From NCBI GenBank assembly GCA_913020705.1, contig CAJWBY010000023.1:1-35661 (forward strand): 35,661 nucleotides of DNA. The letters are read 5' to 3'. Every line of letters begins with the position of its first letter. Position 1 is the first letter of the stretch. Below, one piece after another: positions 28,332 through 35,661 of this stretch. The position numbers and the translations under genes are program-made. The notes under the pieces were generated by a model that did not search any database, was not told where the DNA came from, and saw only the letters and a program-made list of their open reading frames with translations. This DNA comes from an uncultured Colwellia sp. Its GTDB lineage: Bacteria > Pseudomonadota > Gammaproteobacteria > Enterobacterales > Alteromonadaceae.

Positions 28332-29768
28332 TTAAAATAAACGGTTCAATCCATTTAAAGCTGCAACACGAAATGCTTCAGCCATCGTAGGGTAGTTGAA
28401 CGTAGTGTTAACAAAATACTCAATGGTATTACCGCCATTAGTTTGCTGCATAATTGCTTGACCGATGTGAATGATCTCAGCCGCATTTTCACCGAAACAA
28501 TGAATACCTAAAATTTCTTTAGTATCACGGTGAAAGAGTATTTTTAATGAACCCACTAAACTGTTTGATATTTGCGCTCTTGCTAAATGTTTGAACTGTG
28601 CACGACCCACTTCATAAGGGATTTTAGCGGCGGTTAGTTCTTGTTCTGTTTTGCCGACTGAACTTATTTCAGGAATGGTATAAATACCTGTAGGAATGTC
28701 AGCAATAAGTTTTGCGGTACTGTGATGATCTATCATCGCAGAAGCGGCCAGTCGACCTTGATCATAAGCAGCGCTTGCTAAGCTCGGATAACCAATAACA
28801 TCACCCACAGCATAGATATTATCTACAGCTGTTTGATACTGATCGTTTACTTTTAACTGTCCACGGCCATCAGATGTTAATCCTGCATTTTCAACCTTTA
28901 AATCTGCTGTATTACCTGTTCGTCCATTTGCAAATAATAAACAATCTGCGCGCATTTTTTTCCCAGATTCAAGATGCACAACAACAGCATCATCAGATGC
29001 TTCAACACGCTCAATAGCCTCGCCATGACGGATAACAACACCGTTATTCCATAAATGATAACTAAGTGAGTCAGACATCTCTGCATCTAAAAATGACAAC
29101 AATCTATCTCGGGTGTTAATTAAATCTACTTTTACGCCAAGCCCTCGAAAGATAGATGCGTATTCTGAGCCAATAACACCTGCACCGTAAATAATAATAG
29201 ATCGGGGATCATGCTTTAGTGATAAAATAGTATCTGAGTCATAAACGCGCGGATGATTGAAATCAATATCATCTGGTCTGTATGGATGCGAACCTGTTGC
29301 AATTACAATTTGTTTTGCGGTAATTTGCTCAACAGAGCCATCGTCTTTAACTATTTTTAGTGTATTGGCATCAATAAACGAGGCTTCACCTGCAACAAGT
29401 TGAACACGATTACGATTATAAAACCCACTACGCAATTGTACTTGTTTACGAATGACCGATGATGCATGTTTGAGAATATCAGGAAATGTTAAATGTTTTG
29501 CTTTTTCATGACCTCTAAATAGAGGGCTGGCGTTATATTCAATGAGTCGGCTAACACTTTGACGAAGCGCTTTTGAAGGGATGGTTCCCCAATGCGTACA
29601 ACCGCCACCTACATCTTTATAGCGCTCTACAATGGCAACGCTTTTTTCTTTTTTTGACAGCTCCATTGCAGTACCTTCACCGCCAGGACCTGTACCAATA
29701 ATAATTGCATCGTAATCATAATTATCGATGACTTTTGTCGTTGTTTTAACTTTATTTTTAGTTGCCAA
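28332..29768 (-). CDS. sthA: Soluble pyridine nucleotide transhydrogenase
   Basis: FAD flavoprotein (478 aa) that exchanges reducing equivalents between NADPH and NAD+. Close to E. coli SthA along its whole length. FAD motif GTGPGG at 25-30; NAD(P) Rossmann motif [12 protein letters not shown] at about 194-205. Like other SthA proteins it has a lone cysteine ([10 protein letters not shown]57) where lipoamide dehydrogenase and glutathione reductase carry a CxxxxC disulfide. The start appears to be a TTG, supported by AAGG seven bases upstream and the lack of another start before the FAD motif. It gives a Lys/Thr-rich N-terminal extension of about 13 residues compared with E. coli. A 9-bp inverted repeat lies just upstream. 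Confidence 0.96.
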   Translation of the reverse strand: MATKNKVKTTTKVIDNYDYDAIIIGTGPGGEGTAMELSKKEKSVAIVERYKDVGGGCTHWGTIPSKALRQSVSRLIEYNASPLFRGHEKAKHLTFPDILKHASSVIRKQVQLRSGFYNRNRVQLVAGEASFIDANTLKIVKDDGSVEQITAKQIVIATGSHPYRPDDIDFNHPRVYDSDTILSLKHDPRSIIIYGAGVIGSEYASIFRGLGVKVDLINTRDRLLSFLDAEMSDSLSYHLWNNGVVIRHGEAIERVEASDDAVVVHLESGKKMRADCLLFANGRTGNTADLKVENAGLTSDGRGQLKVNDQYQTAVDNIYAVGDVIGYPSLASAAYDQGRLAASAMIDHHSTAKLIADIPTGIYTIPEISSVGKTEQELTAAKIPYEVGRAQFKHLARAQISNSLVGSLKILFHRDTKEILGIHCFGENAAEIIHIGQAIMQQTNGGNTIEYFVNTTFNYPTMAEAFRVAALNGLNRLF

Positions 29769-29778
29769 AGTCTTGCCT

Positions 29779-29818
29779 TAAATTCCTACTAAGATAAAAA
29801 AATTCTAGCAGGAATTTA
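29779..29818 (-). repeat. Inverted repeat in the sthA leader
   Basis: TAAATTCCT (29779-29787) and AGGAATTTA (29810-29818) are perfect arms, extended inward by CTA/TAG after one mismatch. It sits 11 bases before the sthA TTG start and after the desaturase gene. It could be a leader hairpin, an operator, or a weak terminator for the desaturase transcript. Confidence 0.55.
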
Positions 29819-29876
29819 GACGTCTGACCATGTAAAAGCTTGATCTAAACCTATAATACTTAAATTGATGAAAGCT

Positions 29877-30995
29877 TTATGCAAGCTGGGTTAAGAAACG
29901 TTGCCAATGTAGCTGTTGGTCTGCAAGATGTTGCTTAAATTCTTGGTACTGTGCAGCTACCTCTGAACTTTCAACATCTGCAATTAATTTATCTCGTCTA
30001 CAGGCAAGTAACTTTTTACGCATACCGTAGTAGTCATTAATTCTGCTAATGAGTAAGTCGTATTCTTGCTGAAGCTTTTCACGCATTTTTTCTGCATTTG
30101 GGTGAGACAATAATTTTTGCTGACTGCGTTTTAACACCATAGCTAATCGTGCTTTTTCAATTTTATCATCCGAGTAGGTGCGAAGCTTAGTGGTTAGCTT
30201 TAGATATTCACAGCCTTTAATTAACCATTTAGTAGGATCAAATTGCCACCAACGAATGCCATTTCTATAATCATTCTCGAAAATATGATGATAGTTATGG
30301 TAACCCTCTCCAAAAGTAAAAAAAGCGAGAAATCCATTGTCTCGTGCGGTATTTCTTTCAGTGTAAGTTTGTTTGCCCCAAATATGCGCTAATGAATTAA
30401 TAAAAAAAGTCGTGTGGTGGTTCAAAACTAAACGGAGAAAGCCAACTAAAAGTAAGCTGCTGACAATATCGCCATGCCACAAACCAAATACAATCGGTAC
30501 GCCAAAGTTCATCAATATGGTCAGTAATAAATAGTTTCTGTGCTGCCACATAACAATAGGGTCTTTTTGTAAATCTCGTGTATTGTCATAATTAGCATAG
30601 CGATGAGCTTGATACTCTCGTAACATCCAACCTATATGTGAATACCAAAATCCTCTTTTTGCTGAATATGGATCTTTTTCATTATTATCAACATGTTTAT
30701 GATGAATTCTATGATCTGATGACCAATGCAAAATACTATTTTGCAATGCAAATGCCCCACCTAATGCAAAAATAAAACGTAAAGACCAGTGTGCTTGATA
30801 TGTTTTGTGTGACCATAAACGGTGATAACCTGCAGTAATGGACATACCACAATAAATAAAACAGCAAAGAGCAACAATAATCTCAGTAGTGTCAAAACCG
30901 TGTGTTAATGCTCTATATGGAACAGCTATAGCGGCTACCAAAAAGGTAATTAAGAATACACCAAGATTTAACCAAACGATTTTAGGTTTGTTCAT
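29877..30995 (-). CDS. Delta-9-type membrane fatty acid desaturase
   Basis: Di-iron integral membrane desaturase (372 aa) of the stearoyl-CoA desaturase-like family (DesB/DesC-like in bacteria). It introduces a cis double bond into acyl chains and so raises membrane fluidity, which suits a cold-adapted marine bacterium. The three His boxes are complete: HRLWSH (58-63), HRIHH (95-99) and HNYHH (233-237), plus NSLAH (200-204). TM helices lie at about 8-28, 37-56, 72-90 and 155-195. The C-terminal 100 residues are charged and probably helical, an extension beyond the catalytic core. It is divergent from fabR, with a FabR-type palindrome over its promoter. Confidence 0.92.
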   Translation of the reverse strand: MNKPKIVWLNLGVFLITFLVAAIAVPYRALTHGFDTTEIIVALCCFIYCGMSITAGYHRLWSHKTYQAHWSLRFIFALGGAFALQNSILHWSSDHRIHHKHVDNNEKDPYSAKRGFWYSHIGWMLREYQAHRYANYDNTRDLQKDPIVMWQHRNYLLLTILMNFGVPIVFGLWHGDIVSSLLLVGFLRLVLNHHTTFFINSLAHIWGKQTYTERNTARDNGFLAFFTFGEGYHNYHHIFENDYRNGIRWWQFDPTKWLIKGCEYLKLTTKLRTYSDDKIEKARLAMVLKRSQQKLLSHPNAEKMREKLQQEYDLLISRINDYYGMRKKLLACRRDKLIADVESSEVAAQYQEFKQHLADQQLHWQRFLTQLA

Positions 30996-31044
30996 GTAAT
31001 AAAAATTCCACTTTTAAAAAAGACGTACAGCTTATAAACATTTC

Positions 31045-31062
31045 AGTGTACACGTGTACTCT
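31045..31062. promoter_or_regulatory. Putative FabR operator
   Basis: AGTGTACACGTGTACTCT is a palindrome with a perfect 12-base core, GTACACGTGTAC (31048-31059), and AG/CT flanks, the form of FabR/DesT-type sites. It lies directly downstream of the predicted desaturase -10 box, so it should cover the transcription start. The regulator gene fabR is the divergent neighbour. The reading uses remembered FabR site features. Confidence 0.78.
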
Positions 31063-31090
31063 ATTTTAGCTTTGATCACTTTTCAGTCAA
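31063..31090 (-). promoter_or_regulatory. Predicted desaturase promoter
   Basis: On the minus strand, TTGACT (31090-31085) is followed after 16 bases by TAAAAT (31068-31063). The start point would fall inside the FabR-type palindrome, with a leader of about 60 bases to the ATG at 30995. Confidence 0.6.
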
Positions 31091-31224
31091 GGTATATTTA
31101 ATTAAAATTTTAATAATTAACATATGATACTAAATTTATAAATGGATGTTAGGTATTAAGGTTCTAGTAAATTGATGAAAATTCAGTATGATATGAAGAA
31201 GCTAAAGAATAGGTTTATGAAGTA

Positions 31225-31848
31225 ATGAGCGGTATTAGAGCACAACAAAAAGAAAAAACACGTCGTCAATTAATTGATGCTGCTTTGGGGCAGTTAAGTA
31301 GTGAACGTAGCTTTTCAAGTTTGAGCTTACGCGAAGTCGCTAAAGAAGCAGGTTTAGCGCCAACATCATTTTATCGACATTTTTCAGATATGGACGAATT
31401 AGGTTTGACGCTTGTTGATGAGGCGGGTTTAACTTTACGCCAGTTAATGCGACAAGCTAGACAACGTATTGAAAAAGGTGGCTCTGTTATTCAAATATCA
31501 GTGGTTACTTTTATGGAATTTATTGAGAGTAACGGTAATATATTTCGTTTATTATTACGAGAGCGTTCAGGTACATCTGCGGCTTTCCGTGCTGCGGTAA
31601 ACAGAGAAGTACGTTATTTTACTTTAGAGCTATGTGATTATTTGCAGCAAGCGAATAAATTAAATGCTGATGTGGCATTTTTACAAGCTGACGCTGCGGT
31701 TACCATTGTCTTTAGTGCGGGCTCGGACGCTTTAGATGTTGATAAGGATGATCGTCAACAAATTTCCATACGAACAATACAACAATTACGCTTTATTGCT
31801 CGCGGTGCTTCAGAATTTAGTCATAGAGTCGTAAAAGTTAAAGCCTAA
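31225..31848 (+). CDS. fabR: Fatty acid biosynthesis transcriptional repressor FabR
   Basis: TetR-family regulator (207 aa) that in E. coli represses fabA and fabB in response to the ratio of unsaturated to saturated acyl-ACP or acyl-CoA. The N-terminal helix-turn-helix (about residues 33-53, [21 protein letters not shown]) and ligand domain ([16 protein letters not shown], ITIVFSAGxxALDV-like segment) closely match E. coli FabR. The short upstream ORF region has no strong Shine-Dalgarno, but the [14 protein letters not shown] start matches the family. The E. coli neighbours sthA and trmA are conserved here, with a desaturase gene added between sthA and fabR. It is convergent with trmA, four bases apart, with no terminator in the gap. 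Confidence 0.95.
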   Translation: MSGIRAQQKEKTRRQLIDAALGQLSSERSFSSLSLREVAKEAGLAPTSFYRHFSDMDELGLTLVDEAGLTLRQLMRQARQRIEKGGSVIQISVVTFMEFIESNGNIFRLLLRERSGTSAAFRAAVNREVRYFTLELCDYLQQANKLNADVAFLQADAAVTIVFSAGSDALDVDKDDRQQISIRTIQQLRFIARGASEFSHRVVKVKA

Positions 31849-31852
31849 TAAA

Positions 31853-32950
31853 TTATGTTTTACGTGAAAGAATGACACCAGTCTCTACGTGATGGGTATA
31901 AGGGAACTGATCAAATAGTGCAAATTTTTCGATATTATGGGTTTTCACTAATTCAACGAGATTTTCTTTTAATGTATCAGGGTTACATGAAATATAAACG
32001 ATACGCTCAAATCGGCTAACTAATTCGACACTTTCAGAGTCAAGTCCAGCTCTAGGTGGATCAACCAATACTGTATCGTAATTATAGCTTTTCAGATCAA
32101 AGCCCTCTAAACGACGGAACACTCTTTCTCCATTCATCGCTTGGCTAAAGTCTTCACTGGACATCCTGATGATATCAACATTTGTTAACTGGTTTGCAGC
32201 AATATTAGTTTGTGCTGACTTTACAGATGTTTTTGAAATTTCAGTGCCTAAAACTCGATCAAAATTTTCAGCGAGTGCGATGCTAAAGTTACCATTCCCA
32301 CAGTAGAGTTCTATTAAATCGCCACCAATATTTTCTGTACCTTGTTTGGCCCAAAGTAACATCTGTTCGTTAACGTGACCATTAGGTTGTGTAAAACTGT
32401 TTTCTACTTGCTGGTAAGTATAGGTTTTATCGCCAACAGTTAGTTTTTCAGTAACAAAGTCTTTATCAAGAATGAATTTTTGTTTTTTTGCACGACCAAT
32501 AATATCTACTGGGGCAATTATCGAAAGTGTTGTCTTTAATAGTGCAGCAGCAGTTAGCCACTCTTCGTCTAATTGTCTGTGATATAACAAGCTGATCAAT
32601 AATTCACCACTAAGCGTTGATAAAAAATCTACTTGAAATAATCGATGTCGAAGTGATGGCTTATCTTTAATTTCATCAAGTAGAGCTTTCATTGCCTGAT
32701 TTATTAATGTGCTTGCTACAGGGAAATCATCTACTCGATATTTTTCTTTTGTTTCGCTATTAAACATAATGTAGAACAAATCATCGCCATCATGCCAAAG
32801 TCTAAATTCAGCTCGTAACCTATAATTTAAGGTCTCTGAACGAAAGACATCAAAGCTTGGCAAGTCAAACTCACTAAACAATTTCGAGATATCATCCTGT
32901 TTATCTTCAAGTTGTGTATCATAAAATTGAGGTGCTATGTGACTAAACAT
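31853..32950 (-). CDS. trmA: tRNA (uracil-5-)-methyltransferase
   Basis: SAM-dependent enzyme that forms m5U54 in the T loop of tRNAs. The 365 aa sequence tracks E. coli TrmA along its length (RAEFRxWHDGDDL near residue 46; [10 protein letters not shown] at about 181-190). The SAM motif [10 protein letters not shown] is at 214-223. The catalytic nucleophile is C322 (SCNPDTL) and the general base E356 ([10 protein letters not shown]), close to E. coli C324 and E358. It has no iron-sulfur cluster cysteines, unlike RlmC/RlmD. Monocistronic, with the start supported by homology. Confidence 0.97.
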   Translation of the reverse strand: MFSHIAPQFYDTQLEDKQDDISKLFSEFDLPSFDVFRSETLNYRLRAEFRLWHDGDDLFYIMFNSETKEKYRVDDFPVASTLINQAMKALLDEIKDKPSLRHRLFQVDFLSTLSGELLISLLYHRQLDEEWLTAAALLKTTLSIIAPVDIIGRAKKQKFILDKDFVTEKLTVGDKTYTYQQVENSFTQPNGHVNEQMLLWAKQGTENIGGDLIELYCGNGNFSIALAENFDRVLGTEISKTSVKSAQTNIAANQLTNVDIIRMSSEDFSQAMNGERVFRRLEGFDLKSYNYDTVLVDPPRAGLDSESVELVSRFERIVYISCNPDTLKENLVELVKTHNIEKFALFDQFPYTHHVETGVILSRKT

Positions 32951-33090
32951 ATATAAGCCTTAAATATAGAAGTAGGTTAACGATATTATACTCAACTTAA
33001 TGAGTTTTACTGAGGCGCAGAGTTTAGCGACTGTGATTACTTTGTCTAGTAATTTGTCTATAATTTTCCTCAACGTGCTAAACTCAAGGT

Positions 33091-33117
33091 TAAAGGTTTG
33101 TTGATAAATGCCGATAT
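33091..33117 (+). promoter_or_regulatory. Sigma-28 (FliA) promoter
   Basis: TAAAGGTT (33091-33098), an 11-base spacer, then GCCGATAT (33110-33117). The flagellar sigma-28 consensus is TAAAGTTT-N11-GCCGATAA, so this matches at 14 of 16 defined positions with exact spacing. Transcription would start near 33124, about 70 bases before the ATG at 33196. It places the gene downstream in the late flagellar regulon. Confidence 0.82.
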
Positions 33118-33195
33118 ATAACCATGTTGAATTTAAGGATCCTTAGATCTTTGATCGTGTTTAATTTTTAGTTAATTAGATACTGGAGAGTTGAA

Positions 33196-34458
33196 ATGAA
33201 TAAAATTGATAATCGGACAGCGTTACCTAATTATTTAGGTAACAATCGTCAAGCTGAACAAATGAAAAATGAAGCTGTTAAGCAGCATATGCCTGCTGAT
33301 TCATTTGATAAGTTGGCATTAAGCAATCGTTCATCTATTAGTATGAAGATTGTATTTCAATCTGTTTCTAGCAAAATATCAGAAAATTTTAATCGTGCAT
33401 TGCCAGAAAAAAATATAGCACCAGCTAATATAGTAACGAAAGAGCCATTAGGTGAAAGTAATGCTTCAACAAGTTTCTTTGACTTTGAAGAAGTTGCGCG
33501 CACTGTTATGGACTTTGTTGGAGGAAGTATTCTTACCGCTCAAGCAAATGGTGCCAGTGACGATGAACTAAAAGATATGTTTGAACAAGGACGTGCAGGG
33601 GCTAATTTAGGTATTGACCAAGCGATTGGTGAGTTAAAAGATTTGGCAATGTTAGATGATGAATTAAGCCAAGGGATAGAAAAAAGCCGAGATCTTATAA
33701 ACAAGAATATTGATGATCTTTACACAAAGATATTTCCTGACGAGGAACAAGTAAACAGTGATGCTGCAGTGGACAATCATAATATTAGAAAAGCTTCACT
33801 AGATACTGAACTATATACAAGTAATTCTAAGAATAGTGATTTATCTATTACAACCACTGATGGTGATATTGTTTCTATTTCATTCAGTGAACTTCAACAG
33901 TATGCGAATAATGAAAGTACTCAATATGAAGAAGGTAGCAAAGGTACTGCCGAGAACTACAGTATGGCAAGTAGCCAATATCATGAAGTTAATTTTTCTT
34001 ATAGTGTTGAAGGTGAACTTGATGATGAAGAAAGAGCGGCCATTGAAGCATTAATTAAAGATGTGAATTCACTTCAAAAGGATTTCTTCAGCGGTAATGT
34101 TGACCAAGCTTTTGAAAAGGCGCTAGAACTTGGTTTTGATAATGAACAGATTTCAAATTTTAGTATGGATTTAAAACAAACTAAAACAAGCTATGTAAGC
34201 CAAACATATACAGAGATTGCTGAGTATGATGAAAATGTATTACCCAGTGTGAATAAAGAACTCAGGCCATTAATTGACTTTATAGAGCAATTTAAACAAC
34301 TACAAGAAAAAGCCGATAGTATGTTATCTAAGGATGATGACGCATTTGGCCAACTTCTTAATGCCGTGTTTAAAGCAGAGTTCGGTGAGGATAAAGAAAG
34401 TAAAGAAAAACTCGACAAGGTCATAGAAACGGTTAAGCCTGAACAAGAGAGTAACTAA
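33196..34458 (+). CDS. DUF5610-type protein of unknown function, FliA promoter
   Basis: Acidic protein of 420 aa with no signal peptide or TM helix. GGAG (33185-33188) seven bases before the ATG fixes the start. The N-terminal 70 residues look disordered. Residues about 88-175 (FDFEEVARTVMDFVGGSILTAQANGASDDELKDMFEQG...) form a helical module I read as DUF5610. A second module (about 265-335, FSYSVEGELDDEERAAIEALIKDV...QDFFSGNV-type...ALELGFDNEQI) recurs in the same proteins and is followed by a coiled-coil-like Glu/Lys-rich tail. The function is not known. The sigma-28 promoter in front suggests a role in motility, chemotaxis or surface sensing; the disordered start would also allow export by the flagellar apparatus, but that is speculation. 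It ends at a shared bidirectional terminator. Confidence 0.75.
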   Translation: MNKIDNRTALPNYLGNNRQAEQMKNEAVKQHMPADSFDKLALSNRSSISMKIVFQSVSSKISENFNRALPEKNIAPANIVTKEPLGESNASTSFFDFEEVARTVMDFVGGSILTAQANGASDDELKDMFEQGRAGANLGIDQAIGELKDLAMLDDELSQGIEKSRDLINKNIDDLYTKIFPDEEQVNSDAAVDNHNIRKASLDTELYTSNSKNSDLSITTTDGDIVSISFSELQQYANNESTQYEEGSKGTAENYSMASSQYHEVNFSYSVEGELDDEERAAIEALIKDVNSLQKDFFSGNVDQAFEKALELGFDNEQISNFSMDLKQTKTSYVSQTYTEIAEYDENVLPSVNKELRPLIDFIEQFKQLQEKADSMLSKDDDAFGQLLNAVFKAEFGEDKESKEKLDKVIETVKPEQESN

Positions 34459-34485
34459 TTGTAAACCTTTTAAATAAATAGATAA

Positions 34486-34512
34486 AAAAACCCGCTCATG
34501 AAGCGGGTTTTT
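34486..34512. terminator. Bidirectional terminator between convergent genes
   Basis: AAAAACCCGCT (34486-34496) pairs perfectly with AGCGGGTTTTT (34502-34512) around CATGA. It has an A-run on one side and a T-run on the other, so it works for both the + strand DUF5610 gene and the minus strand RRM gene. Confidence 0.92.
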
Positions 34513-34536
34513 ATTGCAGATTATAAAAAATAAAGA

Positions 34537-34986
34537 TTATGATTCTTCGTTGTTTATCTCTGGACGTTCCTTCGCTTCACGAACTTTTAAAGTTCTTTGC
34601 TGAAACTCTGTATCATTAAGCGACAAAACTGCAGCATCTGCAGCATTTGCTGACATTTCAACAAAGCCAAAACCGCGACGTTTACCCGTATGTTTATCTT
34701 TCATTAAACGGACTGAATGAACTTGGCCGTGTTCAGAGAATAATTCTCTAATTGCCGACTCATTTGCTCTATATGGTAAATTACCCACATATAATGTTTT
34801 TACTTCTTCGTCAGCAGCTTTACTCTCAGTTGAGTTCGACGAGCCAATTAGAGGAGAAATAAAAGCACTAACTAAAACCAAAACAGCAGTCACAGCTGAT
34901 GAGTTGCCGATAACAGTTGATAAAAAGTATGCAACTACAGCAAATATAACCGCGACGATAAATGTTAACCCTTGAGGAGACTTCAT
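34537..34986 (-). CDS. Membrane-anchored RRM RNA-binding protein
   Basis: Product of 149 aa combining two N-terminal TM helices (about residues 7-25 and 29-47) with one C-terminal RNA recognition motif (about 63-140). RNP2 LYVGNL is at 65-70 and RNP1 RGFGFVEM at 104-111, with the aromatic residues needed for RNA stacking. The short TM hairpin would leave both ends, including the RRM, in the cytoplasm, tethering RNA at the inner membrane. Bacterial RRM proteins are usually soluble; this two-TM form seems to occur in marine gammaproteobacteria, and its targets are unknown. AGGT lies upstream of the ATG. Confidence 0.88.
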   Translation of the reverse strand: MKSPQGLTFIVAVIFAVVAYFLSTVIGNSSAVTAVLVLVSAFISPLIGSSNSTESKAADEEVKTLYVGNLPYRANESAIRELFSEHGQVHSVRLMKDKHTGKRRGFGFVEMSANAADAAVLSLNDTEFQQRTLKVREAKERPEINNEES

Positions 34987-35031
34987 ATATGAATACCTAA
35001 TTATTATTTTAAATTCAAAATTGCGATTTCT

Positions 35032-35059
35032 ATGTTACCCAGCTTTGAACAATGTGCAA
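35032..35059 (-). promoter_or_regulatory. Predicted promoter of the RRM gene
   Basis: On the minus strand, TTGCAC (35059-35054), a 16-base spacer and TAACAT (35037-35032). It gives a leader of about 40 bases, AT-rich like the 5' UTRs of cold-shock RNA-binding protein genes, although no specific element was recognised. Confidence 0.45.
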
Positions 35060-35309
35060 CACTTGTAACGAGATAAGTTTAATTTATATGCAACAAATAG
35101 GACAGTTTATATTTAGCAAAAGTTAAAATATTGACTACACTGATTAAACGAAGCAAGTTGAGGCAACTAATTTTGAAGTGATTTCACATAGAAGTAAGAG
35201 ATTACTACATAAGTAGATTAATGTTATGGGGGATTTTAAATCGATCAGAATCTAAAATAACCAAATTGTTTTTATTTTAAGCAAACAAACAAAAAGATAA
35301 AAATAGTGC
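35060..35309. other. AT-rich intergenic region upstream of the rrn promoters
   Basis: No coding frame or RNA gene is seen. The last 50 bases (A/T-rich, about 35258-35306) lie just upstream of the rrn P1 -35 box and fit an UP element for the RNA polymerase alpha subunit, and possibly Fis binding. The rest shows no clear structure. Confidence 0.5.
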
Positions 35310-35337
35310 TTGATCCTTTTCAAAAAATGTCTAGAAT
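35310..35337 (+). promoter_or_regulatory. rRNA operon promoter P1
   Basis: TTGATC (35310-35315), a 16-base spacer and TAGAAT (35332-35337), followed by the G+C-rich discriminator GCGCTCC. The short spacer and G+C discriminator are typical of ppGpp-controlled stable RNA promoters. Confidence 0.75.
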
Positions 35338-35386
35338 GCGCTCCAGTTCCAAGGGGCAACCCAAACGGACGTTTTGATAAGTTAAC

Positions 35387-35414
35387 TTCTCTTTATAAGA
35401 GCTAAATAGTTAAC
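35387..35414 (+). repeat. Hairpin and GTTAAC repeats in the P1 leader
   Basis: CTCTT (35389-35393) and AAGAG (35397-35401) form a small stem, flanked by GTTAAC at 35381-35386 and 35409-35414 that can also pair. The same GTTAAC motif returns as a pair at 35568-35586 near boxA. Confidence 0.4.
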
Positions 35415-35478
35415 TTAACGTTTTAAAATGAATTTTGAATCTTCGATAAAGAAAGTTCAAAAAACTTAAAATAAAACG

Positions 35479-35506
35479 TTGACATCGAAACTGAGACGCG
35501 TAGAAT
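35479..35506 (+). promoter_or_regulatory. rRNA operon promoter P2
   Basis: TTGACA (35479-35484, perfect), a 16-base spacer and TAGAAT (35501-35506), then GCGCATC as discriminator. It shares TAGAATGCGC with P1. This is the stronger match of the two. Confidence 0.88.
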
Positions 35507-35513
35507 GCGCATC

Positions 35514-35661
35514 TCGCTTCAGGCAAGGCCTGCAGCAACGAAGCAAAGCGAATGAGATTTTGTTTCGGTTAACTTTAAAAGTTAACGTTCTTTAACAATT
35601 AGTTATCATGCAATTTGTGTGGACACTCACATTACATTGATTTTACATAGTCGGTCCTTAT
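35514..35661 (+). ncRNA. 5' leader of an rRNA operon (partial, 16S gene beyond the edge)
   Basis: Precursor rRNA leader downstream of P2. It holds a nested hairpin (GCTTC 35516-35520 / GAAGC 35540-35544 enclosing CAGGC 35520-35524 / GCCTG 35528-35532), the boxB/boxA antitermination region, and then TTTGTGTGGACACTCAC (about 35613-35629), matching the conserved stretch after boxA in the E. coli rrn leader. The mature 16S 5' end is not reached. Confidence 0.82.
35568..35597 (+). promoter_or_regulatory. rrn antitermination site (boxB-like hairpin and boxA)
   Basis: GTTAACTTT (35568-35576) and AAAGTTAAC (35578-35586) make a perfect inverted repeat directly before CGTTCTTTAACA (35586-35597). The latter differs from the boxA consensus TGCTCTTTAACA at two positions. 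NusB/NusE binding at boxA protects rRNA transcription from Rho. Confidence 0.8.

Noticed and set aside
35598..35661. Start of the 16S rRNA gene within the window
   Set aside because: The sequence after boxA matches the leader only; the conserved 16S 5' end (AGAGTTTGATC-type) is not reached.

Overview
The window (about 36-38% G+C by eye) looks like a chromosomal segment of a marine gammaproteobacterium of the Alteromonadales, most likely Colwelliaceae (Colwellia/Thalassotalea-like). The reasons are the order MSHA pilus gene - mreBCD - maf - rng - yhdP - nitrilase - tldD, the sthA/desaturase/fabR/trmA neighbourhood, a gammaproteobacterial rRNA leader, and low G+C. The genus is an inference; no 16S gene lies inside the window.

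Layout. (1) 1-4860: a terminator, then a very large secreted MshQ-type protein with three LamG-like repeats. (2) 5093-16216: a conserved cell-envelope and housekeeping block on the + strand: mreB, mreC, mreD (rod shape), maf, rng (RNase G), the AsmA-like giant yhdP, a nitrilase-family amidase and tldD, closed by a strong terminator. (3) 16308-19290: a zinc-uptake unit, made of a near-consensus Zur operator touching the start codon of a small secreted CxxC protein, followed by a ZnuD-like TonB-dependent receptor with five His/acidic clusters. (4) 19306-20659 (minus): CvfB-like S1 protein and a TerB-like protein. (5) 20852-22003: NagX/HGSNAT-like membrane acyltransferase containing a run of ten G. 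(6) 22271-26698: two-gene RND efflux operon (adaptor and pump). (7) 26916-28290: two small lipoproteins and a secreted histidine phosphatase. (8) 28332-32950: sthA, a delta-9-type fatty acid desaturase, the divergent regulator fabR and trmA, with a palindromic FabR-type operator over the desaturase promoter. (9) 33091-34458: a near-perfect sigma-28 (FliA) promoter driving a DUF5610-type protein of unknown function. (10) 34537-34986 (minus): a two-TM membrane-anchored RRM protein. (11) 35300-35661: tandem rrn promoters and the 5' leader of an rRNA operon whose 16S gene begins beyond the right edge.

Most genes belong to known families. The most informative content is regulatory: sites for Zur, FabR and FliA can be read directly and tie three loci, including two uncharacterised proteins, to zinc starvation, membrane fluidity control and motility. 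No mobile elements, CRISPR arrays or tRNAs were seen.
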